From the NCBI GenBank assembly GCA_902537235.1, contig CACBAO010000008.1:1-64000 (forward strand): 64,000 nucleotides of DNA, in the 5' to 3' direction. Of the stretch, positions 7,945 to 17,495 are shown piece after piece. The position numbers and the translations under genes were made by a program. The notes under the pieces were generated by a model. That model made no database searches and was not told where the DNA came from. It saw only the letters and a program-made list of their open reading frames with translations. This DNA comes from an uncultured Alphaproteobacteria bacterium (GTDB lineage Bacteria; Pseudomonadota; Alphaproteobacteria; Rhodobacterales; Rhodobacteraceae). The stretch's first letter is position 1. Each line of letters starts with the position of its first letter.

Positions 7945-9129
7945 CTAAATTATTCGGTTTATAAAACGTTTTAGCCTTTCGCAAGACAGGTTTATCATCT
8001 TATCGGGCACCGTTAAACTTATGCGTACTAAATGGTGGGCATTTTCTCCAAATGATGCGCCTGGCATGAGCGCCAATTTTTCTTCATCTAAAAGTTGTTT
8101 AACAAAAGCGTCGCTACTTAGTCCTGTTTTAGATATATCGGCAAGTAGGAACATTCCTGACTGTGGCATTATTGGCTCCACTTTATTTGTTTTTTTTAGA
8201 GCTTCATAAATATTTACGGCCCTATGATAATATGAGTCCCTCATTTTTTTTGCAGTACGAAAATCATTTTTAAGCGCATATGCTGTCATATCTGCTATGA
8301 ATGGTTGGTTGCCAAATAGCATTGTTTCAGAAAGAGGCAAAACCGCATCGCAAAAGTCTTTGGGACCAACCAGCCATCCACTTCTAAACCCCGGCGCTGC
8401 ATGTGATTTCGATATACTTGAGACAACAATAGTACGATGCAATGCGTCTCGAACATTTAGTGGTGAGTAAAATTCCGTTTTGTTATCAAAATCATAAATT
8501 AAGGATGCATACACTTCGTCTGAGATGATCCACAAATCGTTTTGGAGACAAACTTTAACAATTTCTTCGATTTCTTTTTTAGTCAATAATGCTCCAGATG
8601 GATTATGTGGATTATTCAAAAGAAGAACTTTGCTTTTGCTTGTTACAGAGTTAGCTAAGTCACTAGAATTCATTCGAAAGCTATTTTCTTTTTTTAGTTC
8701 TATTCTTTTCAAGGTTCCACCTGCAGCGGCTACAACCCCTTCATAGGTTGCGTATAGCGGATCTCCTAAAAGAACCTCATCACCTTCATTAACTAGGCCC
8801 ATAATCGACGCAAAAAGTGAGGTTTGAGTGCCAGGAAAACACAAGACATTATTTTCGGTTATATTAAGCCCACATTCGTCATTATACTTATTTACTAAAC
8901 TGGAAACTAAGTTTTGTTCTCCTCTTCCATTGGAATAACCTGTTCTTCCTTCTTTAATGGCCTTGATCGTAATGTTGGCAAGTTCGTCTGAAACTGAAAT
9001 ATCAGGCTGGCCTATGGTCAGCAAAATCACATCAGGATCAATTTCAGCCATTTTCTTTGCTTTCAAATGAGGCATCCATTTTTCAGAGCCTAATTTTGCT
9101 ACTCTTTTTGTTATTGATGCGAATTGCAC
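7945..9129 (-). CDS. Class I/II aminotransferase (aspartate aminotransferase-like)
   Basis: A fold-type I aminotransferase of about 394 residues. LTIGQPDISV, the YSNGRGE segment, NNPHNPSGA, ISDEVYASL and the PLP lysine in SSISKSHAAPGFRSGW are all present. I chose the GTG at 9129 because AAAGGAA precedes it by about 10 bases and translation then begins at QFASITKRVA, as in relatives. An in-frame ATG at 9162 would add 11 residues and leave only 15 bases to the divergent gene. The amino-donor specificity is unknown. Confidence 0.87.
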   Translation of the reverse strand: MQFASITKRVAKLGSEKWMPHLKAKKMAEIDPDVILLTIGQPDISVSDELANITIKAIKEGRTGYSNGRGEQNLVSSLVNKYNDECGLNITENNVLCFPGTQTSLFASIMGLVNEGDEVLLGDPLYATYEGVVAAAGGTLKRIELKKENSFRMNSSDLANSVTSKSKVLLLNNPHNPSGALLTKKEIEEIVKVCLQNDLWIISDEVYASLIYDFDNKTEFYSPLNVRDALHRTIVVSSISKSHAAPGFRSGWLVGPKDFCDAVLPLSETMLFGNQPFIADMTAYALKNDFRTAKKMRDSYYHRAVNIYEALKKTNKVEPIMPQSGMFLLADISKTGLSSDAFVKQLLDEEKLALMPGASFGENAHHLVRISLTVPDKMINLSCERLKRFINRII

Positions 9130-9177
9130 GATATTTAAATTCCTTTTAACGAAAAAATACACTATTTTCTAAAAGAC

Positions 9178-9990
9178 ATGACCTCAACATGCAAGTTTTT
9201 GTCTGCTCTTTTCTTCTTTACAAGACTTTTATCGATAATAAAAAGTCGTGTCTATATAGTGTCCTTATTTGTTTTTTTCCTTAACGTTTTTCATTCTTAT
9301 GCTCAGGAAACAGTTATACCTGAGATCATAAGAAAAATTCCCCATGATAGTAAGGCTTTTACTCAGGGTTTAATTGTAGACGAAGGAATATTTTATGAAA
9401 GTACCGGTCTATATGGAAATTCAAGTCTTAGAAAATATAATAAACATTCTGAAAAATTGATAAAAAAAATATCATTGGAGGATAAGTTTTTTGCTGAAGG
9501 ACTTACATTATTCAATGGTAGGCTTTATCAACTGACTTGGAAATCGGGAGTTATGTTCATATACGATAAAACTACGTTCGAGATAATAGAAAGTTTGTCG
9601 TATAATGGAGAGGGTTGGGGGCTTACTAGTAACAACAAATATTTAGTAATGAGTGATGGTAGTAACATTTTAAAATTTCGTGATCCGAGTACCCTTCGGG
9701 TGATAAGGTCAATAGCAATTACCTATAATGGATTGCCTGTGAACAATCTTAATGAGTTAGAGTTTGTTGGAAATGAGATTTGGGCGAATATATGGAAATC
9801 TGACTTAGTAGCATGTATCGATAGTACTACCGGTGAATTAGTCAGATGGATTGACTTTTCATCAATCAGTGAAAGAAATGGAGCTGAAGATGTATTGAAT
9901 GGGATAGCCTATGATAAAGTTGAAGACCGAATTTTTGTTACTGGAAAATTTTGGAATTCTATATACGAAGTATCAATCCAGGAGCAGTAA
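9178..9990 (+). CDS. Glutaminyl-peptide cyclotransferase, secreted (propeller type)
   Basis: 270 residues. A hydrophobic stretch near 24-42 ending SYAQE looks like a signal peptide, so the mature protein is probably periplasmic or extracellular. The body has the plant/bacterial glutaminyl cyclase pattern: FTQGLIVDEGIFYESTGLYGNSSLRKY, FAEGLTLFNGRLYQLTW, GEGWGLT, NNLNELEFVGNEIWANIW and VLNGIAYD near the end. The enzyme converts N-terminal Gln to pyroglutamate. The long N-terminus before the hydrophobic core suggests the true start may be internal, for example near residue 25. Confidence 0.85.
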   Translation: MTSTCKFLSALFFFTRLLSIIKSRVYIVSLFVFFLNVFHSYAQETVIPEIIRKIPHDSKAFTQGLIVDEGIFYESTGLYGNSSLRKYNKHSEKLIKKISLEDKFFAEGLTLFNGRLYQLTWKSGVMFIYDKTTFEIIESLSYNGEGWGLTSNNKYLVMSDGSNILKFRDPSTLRVIRSIAITYNGLPVNNLNELEFVGNEIWANIWKSDLVACIDSTTGELVRWIDFSSISERNGAEDVLNGIAYDKVEDRIFVTGKFWNSIYEVSIQEQ

Positions 9991-10003
9991 TAAAGCTTAA
10001 GTG

Positions 10004-11080
10004 CTACTTGAACCTATTTGGAGAGACTTTCTTTTGCAACTGTCCAAAGCTTGATTTTTCTCCTAGAATAATCTCACTAGCCATTTTGCTTGCTGCAGCT
10101 GACGTTTGAAAGCCATATCCCCCTTGACCTGCAAGCCAAAAGAAACTGGGGACAACGCTATCAAAGCCAATAACAAGAGTGCGATCAGGTGCAAAAGTTC
10201 GAAGGCCCGCCCAGCTTGAGGTAATTCTTTTAACAGAATAGCTTACAACTTCCTCAAAATTGAAAATACCTTTTGCTAAGTCTTCATCATTTGCATACGC
10301 GTCATGAGGAAATGACTTGGTTTCTTCCGATGGGGAGACAATCATTTCTCCTGCATCAGGTTTTGCGTAAAAAGCTTCATTTATTCCAAAAGCCATTGGC
10401 CAACTTTTATGATTACCACTATCATCAGGAGCAGGCACTCTAGCCATAGATCTTTTAAAAGGTAAAAAGCCCAAAGGTTTGATGCCGCATTTCAATGCTA
10501 ATTCATCTACCCATGCTCCTGCTGCATTTACAATGACATCACAAATAAATGTTTTTCTATCCGTTGTAATGTGCCACTTACCTTCTTTAAACTCAGCAGC
10601 AATTACTTTCGAGCTGGTATAAATTTCTGACCCATTAGCTTTTATATCTTTTGTAAAATGTTGCAATAGTTTATCTGTATCAATATCGAAGATGTCCTCT
10701 TTATATCCAGCATATTTTACTGACTTATTATTGATTATTTCTATTAAGCTACGCGCATCGCTGACAGATATTTCATTGTGAGCAAAACCTGAACATTGCT
10801 CTTTAAATGCATTTTTTTCGTCTTTTTTTCCTAAAATAAGGCTGCCCCTTGGGGACAGAACATCTACGCCATCCTTTGAAAGATAGCTTTTGCTTGCACT
10901 ATTGAATTCCCGAATAATGTCGTTTCCGTAGTCTTCGATAAATGCAGCAGCGGATCTACTTGATGAGTGGTATCCAAGATTTTCTTCGGCCTCTAGCAAA
11001 GTAACCTTCGCTGATTTACTTAGTCTACCTGCTACTGAGAGACCAGCAATTCCACCACCAACTACTAATATATCTACCAT
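10004..11080 (-). CDS. FAD-dependent oxidoreductase, DAO family
   Basis: 358 residues. It has an N-terminal FAD Rossmann motif (LVVGGGIAGLS, 5-15), a helix with SSSRSAAAF typical of D-amino-acid oxidase-like flavoproteins, and a C-terminal FAD loop GQGGYGFQTS. It is a soluble enzyme of the DAO superfamily (glycine/D-amino-acid oxidase or 2-hydroxyglutarate oxidase type). The substrate is not readable. A small membrane ORF ends 14 bases upstream on the same strand and may be co-transcribed. Confidence 0.87.
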   Translation of the reverse strand: MVDILVVGGGIAGLSVAGRLSKSAKVTLLEAEENLGYHSSSRSAAAFIEDYGNDIIREFNSASKSYLSKDGVDVLSPRGSLILGKKDEKNAFKEQCSGFAHNEISVSDARSLIEIINNKSVKYAGYKEDIFDIDTDKLLQHFTKDIKANGSEIYTSSKVIAAEFKEGKWHITTDRKTFICDVIVNAAGAWVDELALKCGIKPLGFLPFKRSMARVPAPDDSGNHKSWPMAFGINEAFYAKPDAGEMIVSPSEETKSFPHDAYANDEDLAKGIFNFEEVVSYSVKRITSSWAGLRTFAPDRTLVIGFDSVVPSFFWLAGQGGYGFQTSAAASKMASEIILGEKSSFGQLQKKVSPNRFK

Positions 11081-11094
11081 CTGAAGCTCATTAA

Positions 11095-11250
11095 CTAGGC
11101 CAAATATATCATCATACCAAAAGCAATACTACCTATTATAACTAACCAAATTATGCTCGATCCTAGCATGAAAAGTTTGAGTATTTTTAATATAGGTCTG
11201 AAGCCAAAAAGAAGTAAAAAGCCAATTATGCCTAGAAAAAATAGTTCCAA
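11095..11250 (-). CDS. Small hydrophobic membrane protein, 51 residues, TTG start
   Basis: An overlooked short reading frame with a TTG start at 11250 and a TAG at 11095-11097. The complement of 11257-11261 is GAGGT, placed 6 bases before the TTG, a good ribosome binding site. The protein begins MELFFLGIIGFLLLFGFR. It has two hydrophobic segments (about 3-20 and 29-50) joined by a short basic turn (RPILKILK), giving a two-helix hairpin. It sits 14 bases upstream of the DAO-type oxidoreductase on the same strand. No function is assigned. Support comes from the ribosome binding site, the composition and the filled gap. Confidence 0.55.
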   Translation of the reverse strand: MELFFLGIIGFLLLFGFRPILKILKLFMLGSSIIWLVIIGSIAFGMMIYLA

Positions 11251-11317
11251 TTATTGACCTCGATCAAAATTATTTTTATTTTAATTATTCAAGATAAATT
11301 AACAATCTTCCAGAATA

Positions 11318-12043
11318 ATGCGACTCAAAAACAAAAAAGCTTTCGTAACTGCCGCGGGTCAGGGAATTGGTAAAGCTATTGCAGAGAAATTCTTCCATTT
11401 TGGTTCCGAAGTGCTGGCCGTTGACATAAACGATGCTATGTTAACGCAATTAAGAGTCTCCAAGTCTCTTTGTGTAGATGTTAGAGATGCTGAAGCTATC
11501 CTTACAGCGATAAAAGATTTTGAGCCAGACATATTGATAAATTGTGCAGGTGTAGTTCATTCAGGTACGATACTTATATCTAAAGAAGAGGAGTTTGATG
11601 ACGCAATTGATTTAAATATCAAGTCAATGTATCGCACTATAAAAGCTGCTATCCCTTTTATGCAGAATAAAGGTGGTGGTAGTATAATTAATATTGGTTC
11701 CGTGGTTTCATCTGTAATTGGTGCACCGAATCGTTGTATTTATGGTTTATCAAAGGCTGCAGTAGTCGGTTTAACCAAGTCTGTAGCGGTTGATTTTGTT
11801 AAAGAGGGAATTAGATGTAATTGCATTTGTCCAGGTACTGTTGATACCCCATCATTGCACGAAAGGCTGGAAGCGACTGGTGATTATGATAAGGCTATGA
11901 ATGATTTTGTTAATAGGCAGCCCATGGGAAGACTTGGATTGGCAGATGAAATTGCTGATCTAGCAGTTTATTTGGCATCTGACGAAAGCAAATTTGTTAC
12001 GGGGCAAGAGCATATTATCGATGGAGGATGGTCCGCCAGTTGA
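11318..12043 (+). CDS. Short-chain dehydrogenase, DHRS6/BDH2-like
   Basis: 241 residues of the classical SDR fold. The cofactor loop is TAAGQGIGKA (11-20), followed by NCAG near 75-80, Ser in NIGSVVSS and the YxxxK pair in IYGLSKAA. The segment NRCIYGLSKAAVVGLTKSVA followed by IRCNCICPGTVDTPSLHERL closely resembles DHRS6/BDH2 (cytosolic 3-hydroxybutyrate or 4-oxo-proline dehydrogenase) and the bacterial enzymes annotated as 2-keto-3-deoxy-L-fuconate dehydrogenase. The lack of an Asp-free loop makes NAD(H) more likely than NADP(H). It precedes fadH by 47 bases on the same strand. Confidence 0.88.
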   Translation: MRLKNKKAFVTAAGQGIGKAIAEKFFHFGSEVLAVDINDAMLTQLRVSKSLCVDVRDAEAILTAIKDFEPDILINCAGVVHSGTILISKEEEFDDAIDLNIKSMYRTIKAAIPFMQNKGGGSIINIGSVVSSVIGAPNRCIYGLSKAAVVGLTKSVAVDFVKEGIRCNCICPGTVDTPSLHERLEATGDYDKAMNDFVNRQPMGRLGLADEIADLAVYLASDESKFVTGQEHIIDGGWSAS

Positions 12044-12090
12044 TTGGTTGTGATCTTGAGTAAAGAATTTTTAAGAAAGTAGGGAATAAA

Positions 12091-14124
12091 ATGAAAAATA
12101 AATATAGGCATATTTTTGAACCACTGATAGTCGGCAAACACATTATAAAAAATAGAATTATCATGGGATCCATGCATACAGGCTTAGAAGAGGGAGGGGA
12201 AGACGACTTTTCTAGAATGGGAGAATATTTTGCTGAAAGGGCATCCACAGGCGTTGGTCTTATAATTACGGGAGGTATTTCCCCCAATGAAGAAGGTGCT
12301 CTTGATGGAGCTATTTTTAACCAAGAAAGTCAAGTCGCAAGACATAAGCTCGTAACAGATGCGGTGCACAATGCGAATGTAGACACAAAAATTTGTATGC
12401 AGATTTTACATTCAGGTCCGTTGGCAATTAGTAAGGAATTAGTTGCCGCTAGTCCAGTTCGATCTAGAATTGGTCGTCTTGTTCCTAACGAAATGTCACC
12501 AGAGGTGCTCAGAAAGCAAATTAGTGATTTTATCAAGTGTGCAGAACTATGTAAAAAAGCTAATTATGATGGAGTGGAAATCATTGGTTCAGCTGGGTAT
12601 TTTATTTCTACTTTTTTCGTTAATAAAACAAATCTGAGAACCGACGAATATGGAGGAAGTTTCTCTAATAAAATAAGAATTGCTACAGAAATTGTGGAAG
12701 GAATTCGTAAATCCGTTGGTGAAGATTTTCTGATTATATTCAGAATACCAGCAATGGATATGCTTGAGGGAGGAATGTCATGGGAAGAGATCTGCGCTTT
12801 AGGGCAGGCTTTAGAAAATTCGGGTGTTTCGATAGTGTCTACTCATTTCTCATGGCATGAAAGCCCTGTTCCAACCATCGCAACTATGGTTCCTAGAGCA
12901 GCTTTTACATCAGTAACCAAGCGCCTGAAAAGTGTTATTAATGTTCCGGTAATTACATCAAACAGAATCAATATGCCGGATGTTGCAGAGACAGTTTTGG
13001 CGAATGGTGATGCAGACTTAGTTTCGATGGCTAGACCATTTCTTGCAGATGGTAAAATTTTTGAAAAAATTAAAGAAGGTAGGGAAGACGAAATAAACAC
13101 ATGCATAGCTTGTAACCAAGCTTGCCTAGATCATGCCTTTGATAAAAAAGAAATATCTTGCCTAGTGAATCCGAGAGCATGTAATGAAACCAACCTGAAC
13201 TATTTACCAACTACGAATAAAAAAACTATTGCCGTTATTGGTGCTGGGCCAGCAGGACTTGCTTTTTCTGAAATTGCAGCTTCAAGAGGGCATCATGTTG
13301 AATTATTTGAGGCAAGTGATCAGATAGGGGGTCAGTTTAATTTGGCCAAACAAATCCCCGGTAAAGAGGAGTTTCATGAAACAATCCGCTATTTTTCTAC
13401 CATGCTTAAGAAAAATGGTGTTAAAGTACACTTAAATAAAAAGGTTCAACCTATTGATTTAATAAATAAAAAATATGATGAGGTCATTGTATCGACAGGA
13501 GTTTATCCAAGGTCTCTCGATATTCCTGGTTCTGATGAAGAGATAGTAATTTCATATATAGATGCAATAAGGAACATAGATAAAATTGGGAAAAAGGTAG
13601 TTCTAATTGGAGCTGGGGGTATAGGGTTTGATATGGCTGAACTCCTATCTCATGGTAAAAAGAACCCCTCTACCAATATTGACGACTTTGCTGAGCAATG
13701 GGGTATAGATTTTACTAATCATCCTAGAGGAGGTGTAACGGGTGTTATGGCTAAAGCAAGTAAATCTGAGCGTGAAATCTATTTATTGCAAAGAAAAGTA
13801 ACGCCATTAGGGATTGCACTAGGTAAAACGACTGGATGGACTCACAGGTTAAGTTTAAGGAAAAAAGAAATAAAGATGCTTAAGGGAGTTACCTATAAAA
13901 AGATTGCAAAAAATGGTATTTACATCTCTATTAATGATCAGGATCAGTTTATTGAATGCGATAACATTATTGTTTGTGCTGGACAGGAGCCAGACCGTTC
14001 ATTTTTTAACTCGGCAAATAATACTGAATTTCGTATGCACCTGGTCGGGGGTGCTTATGAGGCTAGAGAATTAGATGCAAAGGTGGCAATTAAGCAAGCT
14101 TCGGAATTAGCAGCAGTTATTTAG
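12091..14124 (+). CDS. fadH: NADPH-dependent 2,4-dienoyl-CoA reductase
   Basis: 677 residues, full length for FadH. An N-terminal TIM barrel of old-yellow-enzyme type (1-330) contains MGSMHTGLEE at 25-34. The catalytic pair is Y170 (GSAGYFI) and H256 (SWHESPVPTIA), at the places used by the E. coli enzyme. [4Fe-4S] ligands are C338, C341, C345 and C357. C-terminal FAD/NADPH Rossmann domains start at AVIGAGPAGLAF (near 385). The enzyme reduces 2,4-dienoyl-CoA from polyunsaturated fatty acids. Neighbours are not beta-oxidation genes but an SDR and a DAO flavoprotein, so a related demethylase or reductase role is a weaker alternative. Confidence 0.9.
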   Translation: MKNKYRHIFEPLIVGKHIIKNRIIMGSMHTGLEEGGEDDFSRMGEYFAERASTGVGLIITGGISPNEEGALDGAIFNQESQVARHKLVTDAVHNANVDTKICMQILHSGPLAISKELVAASPVRSRIGRLVPNEMSPEVLRKQISDFIKCAELCKKANYDGVEIIGSAGYFISTFFVNKTNLRTDEYGGSFSNKIRIATEIVEGIRKSVGEDFLIIFRIPAMDMLEGGMSWEEICALGQALENSGVSIVSTHFSWHESPVPTIATMVPRAAFTSVTKRLKSVINVPVITSNRINMPDVAETVLANGDADLVSMARPFLADGKIFEKIKEGREDEINTCIACNQACLDHAFDKKEISCLVNPRACNETNLNYLPTTNKKTIAVIGAGPAGLAFSEIAASRGHHVELFEASDQIGGQFNLAKQIPGKEEFHETIRYFSTMLKKNGVKVHLNKKVQPIDLINKKYDEVIVSTGVYPRSLDIPGSDEEIVISYIDAIRNIDKIGKKVVLIGAGGIGFDMAELLSHGKKNPSTNIDDFAEQWGIDFTNHPRGGVTGVMAKASKSEREIYLLQRKVTPLGIALGKTTGWTHRLSLRKKEIKMLKGVTYKKIAKNGIYISINDQDQFIECDNIIVCAGQEPDRSFFNSANNTEFRMHLVGGAYEARELDAKVAIKQASELAAVI

Positions 14125-14163
14125 TTTTTAAAGTATAATTTTTACAATTATGAAAGGAAGCAG

Positions 14164-15474
14164 ATGAGTAACGAACAAAATTTTGATGCTATCATTATTG
14201 GGGCTGGTGTTATCGGCAACGCCGTTGCCTTTGAGTTATCTAAAAAAGGTTTGAAGACTCTAAACATAGATAGAAATCACGTTTCAGGTTATGGCTCCAC
14301 TTCGGCTTCCTGTGCAATTATTAGAGTACATTACTCGACGTTTGATGGCTGCGCTCTTGCTTATGAGAGTTATCACTTTTGGAAAGATTGGGTGGCATAT
14401 TTGGAGGCATCAGAACACGATAATCTGGCTAAGTTTATTGAGTGTGGGTGTATGATTTACCAAACTGAGCAAAATAACTATCTAGATAAAGTAATTAAAA
14501 GAGCTGAAGAACTGAATATACCCCATGAGCTATGGGATCCAAAAAAAATCAAAGAAAAGTTAAGAATTGTTGATACGAATAAATATGGACCTGTAAAGTC
14601 AACAAGCGATAAAAGCTTTGGGTCAAAAACCGGAGATGATTTAAGGGGATCTGTTTTCTTCCCCACAGCAGGTTATATAAACGATCCTCAGCTTTCTGCG
14701 CAAAATCTACAAATGGCTGCTTCAAAGAAAGGAGCAAAATTTCTATTTAAATCAAGCGTTAAAGAGATAATTCAGGAAAAGGGGAGAGTCAGTGGCGTTG
14801 TTTTAGAAAATGGCAAGAAAATTAACGCAAAAATTGTTGTGAATGTTGCCGGGCCACACTCTATGAAGGTCAACCAGATGGCAGACGTAGAAAATGATAT
14901 GAATATAAAAACAAAAGCTTTAAAGGTTGAGGTTTGTCATGTGCCTTCTCCATCTGGATTTAATTATGAGAAAGAAGGTTTTGTAATTTCTGATAGCGAT
15001 ATAGGGTGTTATAGCCGACCTGAAATTGGAAACAATGTGCTTATCGGTAGTGAAGACCCAGAATGTGATGAAAGGTTGTTCGTAGATCCTGATATTTGGG
15101 ACGAAAGCTTTTCTGAGCAATGGAGAACCCAAGTTTTAAGACAGGCACAGAGGTACCCAGATTTGCCAATACCATCAAATTCAAAGGGTGTGGTGGCTTT
15201 ATATGACGTATCTGATGATTGGATCCCCATTTACGATAAATCCTCTTTACCAGGATTTTATATGGCAGTTGGCTCGAGTGGAAATCAATATAAGAACGCT
15301 CCGATGGCTGGAAAGATTATGGCTGAATTGATAGTGAAGTGCGAAAATGGGCATGATCATGATAACGATCCTATCAAACTTCAATTAAGTTATATTGATA
15401 GAGAAATTGATCTGGGCTTTTATTCACGCAACCGCGTAATTAATGAAGAAAGTAGTATGTCTGTTTTGGGTTAA
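14164..15474 (+). CDS. FAD-dependent oxidoreductase, DAO/sarcosine oxidase beta-like
   Basis: 436 residues. The FAD motif is IIIGAGVIGNAVAFEL (10-25) and the flavin-contact helix contains YGSTSASCAIIRVHYST, the pattern of sarcosine or dimethylglycine oxidases. The C-terminal loop has MAVGSSGNQYKNAP. It is probably a soluble amine oxidase/dehydrogenase, substrate unknown. It lies 39 bases downstream of fadH with GAAAGGAAG just before the ATG, so SDR, fadH and this gene may form one unit. Its stop overlaps the stop of the convergent gene by 4 bases. Confidence 0.85.
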   Translation: MSNEQNFDAIIIGAGVIGNAVAFELSKKGLKTLNIDRNHVSGYGSTSASCAIIRVHYSTFDGCALAYESYHFWKDWVAYLEASEHDNLAKFIECGCMIYQTEQNNYLDKVIKRAEELNIPHELWDPKKIKEKLRIVDTNKYGPVKSTSDKSFGSKTGDDLRGSVFFPTAGYINDPQLSAQNLQMAASKKGAKFLFKSSVKEIIQEKGRVSGVVLENGKKINAKIVVNVAGPHSMKVNQMADVENDMNIKTKALKVEVCHVPSPSGFNYEKEGFVISDSDIGCYSRPEIGNNVLIGSEDPECDERLFVDPDIWDESFSEQWRTQVLRQAQRYPDLPIPSNSKGVVALYDVSDDWIPIYDKSSLPGFYMAVGSSGNQYKNAPMAGKIMAELIVKCENGHDHDNDPIKLQLSYIDREIDLGFYSRNRVINEESSMSVLG

Positions 15475-16523
15475 ATAGCACTAAAAACGTTTTTTAAAGT
15501 TCCGTGTTTTTCCATGAGACCTTTTGTATGCTCAAAGCCATCGAGCATTAATTCTCCTTCTTTCCACAATGGCTTGTCATCGATTAGCACAGTATGATTA
15601 GGAATCATCCAACATATCTCACCTGGTGCATAGTTCCCGCAAGTATGGAAATGAAGATATTTGGGTTGTCCAAACACTGTATTTGACCATTTATCAGGGT
15701 CATACTCATAAAATTTATTATCCTCTGCTCCTGGATGTATCCCCGGATGCCAAGAGTGTACTGCACGCATATCTATGTCAAACTTTTGGGAAACATACGC
15801 GTAATGGTTCTGAATATTATTTACATCGTCATATCTTCCCTGAATATCTGCAATTCTACCATTTTCAATATGAATAGTTACCTCACTATTTATTTTTATA
15901 AAATTAGGTTTATAAAATCTAGATCCCGTCGATGTCAGATAGTTGTTCAATACAACTTTGCCTGAGAACGGTTTTGCGTCTATGGGTTTAGGAACAAGTA
16001 ATGGAAATCGTAGTACAGATACTTCTGTAGTTTCAGAGTTATCTGGAGCTATTTCTCCAATCAAATTTGTTCCTAGTGGGCATTTAATTTTAATTATATT
16101 GGAATTTTCTAGCAACCGATCAATTGCATTCTTCACAAGGACATTTAAGTTATAGTCGAATGTCCCAAAGATAGACGCTAGGCTTTCGCAATCTCTTACA
16201 TAGCTCATAACTCGCTTTGTAGAAAAGCCTTTCTTCTCAAAACGATTTTGATCGCCCAATCTTGCAAAAAAAATTACACAACTGTACCGATTTATTTTTT
16301 CATAAAAATTTTGATCTTGATTTGTCTCGGGTGACCCGACTTCATCTAAAGAAGTGTGAATACCCATTTCTTCGGCACATTGCAAAATAAAGTCAGATAT
16401 ATCATTCTTATACCAGCCTAAACTTTCTTTTTCTCTCACAATTAATAAAGTATCTGATTGCTTAAGTCTTGCACATTCTATTAGAAGATTGTGCGCTGCT
16501 TTTGAAAGTCTCGTGTCATTCAT
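15471..16523 (-). CDS. M29/NicX-like putative metalloenzyme
   Basis: 350 residues from the ATG at 16523, which starts 5 bases after the preceding gene's stop; an upstream in-frame ATG at 16583 lies inside that gene. The N-terminal half (HNLLIECARLKQSDTLLIV) and overall pattern resemble aminopeptidase T (M29) and the related 2,5-dihydroxypyridine dioxygenase NicX. The C-terminal half carries a His-rich set likely to bind metal: H256, H259, H263, then H291, H293 and H310. The ligand spacing is not that of either known family. Whether it is a hydrolase or a ring-cleaving dioxygenase is open. The 2OG oxygenase neighbour favours small-molecule catabolism. Confidence 0.7.
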   Translation of the reverse strand: MNDTRLSKAAHNLLIECARLKQSDTLLIVREKESLGWYKNDISDFILQCAEEMGIHTSLDEVGSPETNQDQNFYEKINRYSCVIFFARLGDQNRFEKKGFSTKRVMSYVRDCESLASIFGTFDYNLNVLVKNAIDRLLENSNIIKIKCPLGTNLIGEIAPDNSETTEVSVLRFPLLVPKPIDAKPFSGKVVLNNYLTSTGSRFYKPNFIKINSEVTIHIENGRIADIQGRYDDVNNIQNHYAYVSQKFDIDMRAVHSWHPGIHPGAEDNKFYEYDPDKWSNTVFGQPKYLHFHTCGNYAPGEICWMIPNHTVLIDDKPLWKEGELMLDGFEHTKGLMEKHGTLKNVFSAI

Positions 16524-16528
16524 ACGGG

Positions 16529-17488
16529 CTATTTTCTGTATGAAAATGCTTTGCCAAATCTCCAAATAAGATAGTCGCCACATGTTATTGGATCGCTAAG
16601 GCTCTTTTCGTTCTGACCAAATATATCAGCTGGATTGATCAGTGTTTCTGGGTTTGGATCGAACGCTAGAACGATCGACAGACGTTCCTTCCCCGATTGA
16701 TTGACAACTCGGTGAGGTGTGGATTTATATAAACCATTTGTCCATCTACTAAGAAGGTCTGCTACATTAACTACCAATGTACCTTCAATAGGCGGTGCAT
16801 GAAACCAGTCACCTGATGAATCCTGTATTTGAAGTCCTCCAACTGTATCTTGGCAAAGAACGGTTAAAACACCAAAATCTGTGTGAGCGCTTACGCCAAA
16901 TTGATCATCACCCATTTTTTTTGGTTGATCAGGGTAATAAACAAGAGATGCGCGGCTTAAGGGTTGAGTAGCATTCCGTATAAAGAAATCTTTTTTTAGA
17001 TCTAGGCCCAAAGCAAAGCCTTCTAGAAGAGTTTTAGCCAAGCTATCCGCTAAATCAAAATAATTAAGAGCATTTTTCTTGAAGCTTGGGATAAAGCTCG
17101 GCCATTTATTCGGACCCCTAATAGGGTGGTCGTCAACTTCCCCAGTTTGGTATTCATATCCCCAAATAAAGCTTTCTTTTAAGTCAGGTTTTGCATCATC
17201 TTTCATTTTTGCACCGCCAAAACCGAGCCAACCTCTATGTCTTTCTGAAATCGTCACTAATTCTTTATTTTCCTTGCTGGATCTAAAAAATTGAAGACCA
17301 TCATCTCTCAGCGCATCAATTTTTTTTTGTGGAATACCGTGGTTTTTTATGTAAATAAAACCTAATCCTGTACTAGCACTATAAAGTTCTGTTGCTACCG
17401 AAGTGGGGTCCGAATTATCTCTAAGGGAACCAATGTCAATAATGGGAACTTTGTCTATGTCTAGTTCTTTTACTATTGAGGTGCTCAT
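16529..17488 (-). CDS. 2-oxoglutarate/Fe(II) oxygenase, isopenicillin N synthase family
   Basis: 319 residues from the ATG at 17488, placed 7 bases after the preceding stop; an upstream ATG at 17536 overlaps that gene. It has the N-terminal DIOX_N region (KVPIIDIGSL, NHGIP at 49-53) and a jelly-roll core with the facial triad H202, D204 (SAHTDFG) and H259 (STPHRVV). R269 and S271 (ERLSI) anchor 2-oxoglutarate. Such enzymes hydroxylate, desaturate or cyclise small molecules. The substrate is probably that of the same operon (AhpD-like and M29/NicX-like proteins). Confidence 0.88.
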   Translation of the reverse strand: MSTSIVKELDIDKVPIIDIGSLRDNSDPTSVATELYSASTGLGFIYIKNHGIPQKKIDALRDDGLQFFRSSKENKELVTISERHRGWLGFGGAKMKDDAKPDLKESFIWGYEYQTGEVDDHPIRGPNKWPSFIPSFKKNALNYFDLADSLAKTLLEGFALGLDLKKDFFIRNATQPLSRASLVYYPDQPKKMGDDQFGVSAHTDFGVLTVLCQDTVGGLQIQDSSGDWFHAPPIEGTLVVNVADLLSRWTNGLYKSTPHRVVNQSGKERLSIVLAFDPNPETLINPADIFGQNEKSLSDPITCGDYLIWRFGKAFSYRK

Positions 17489-17495
17489 ATAATTC

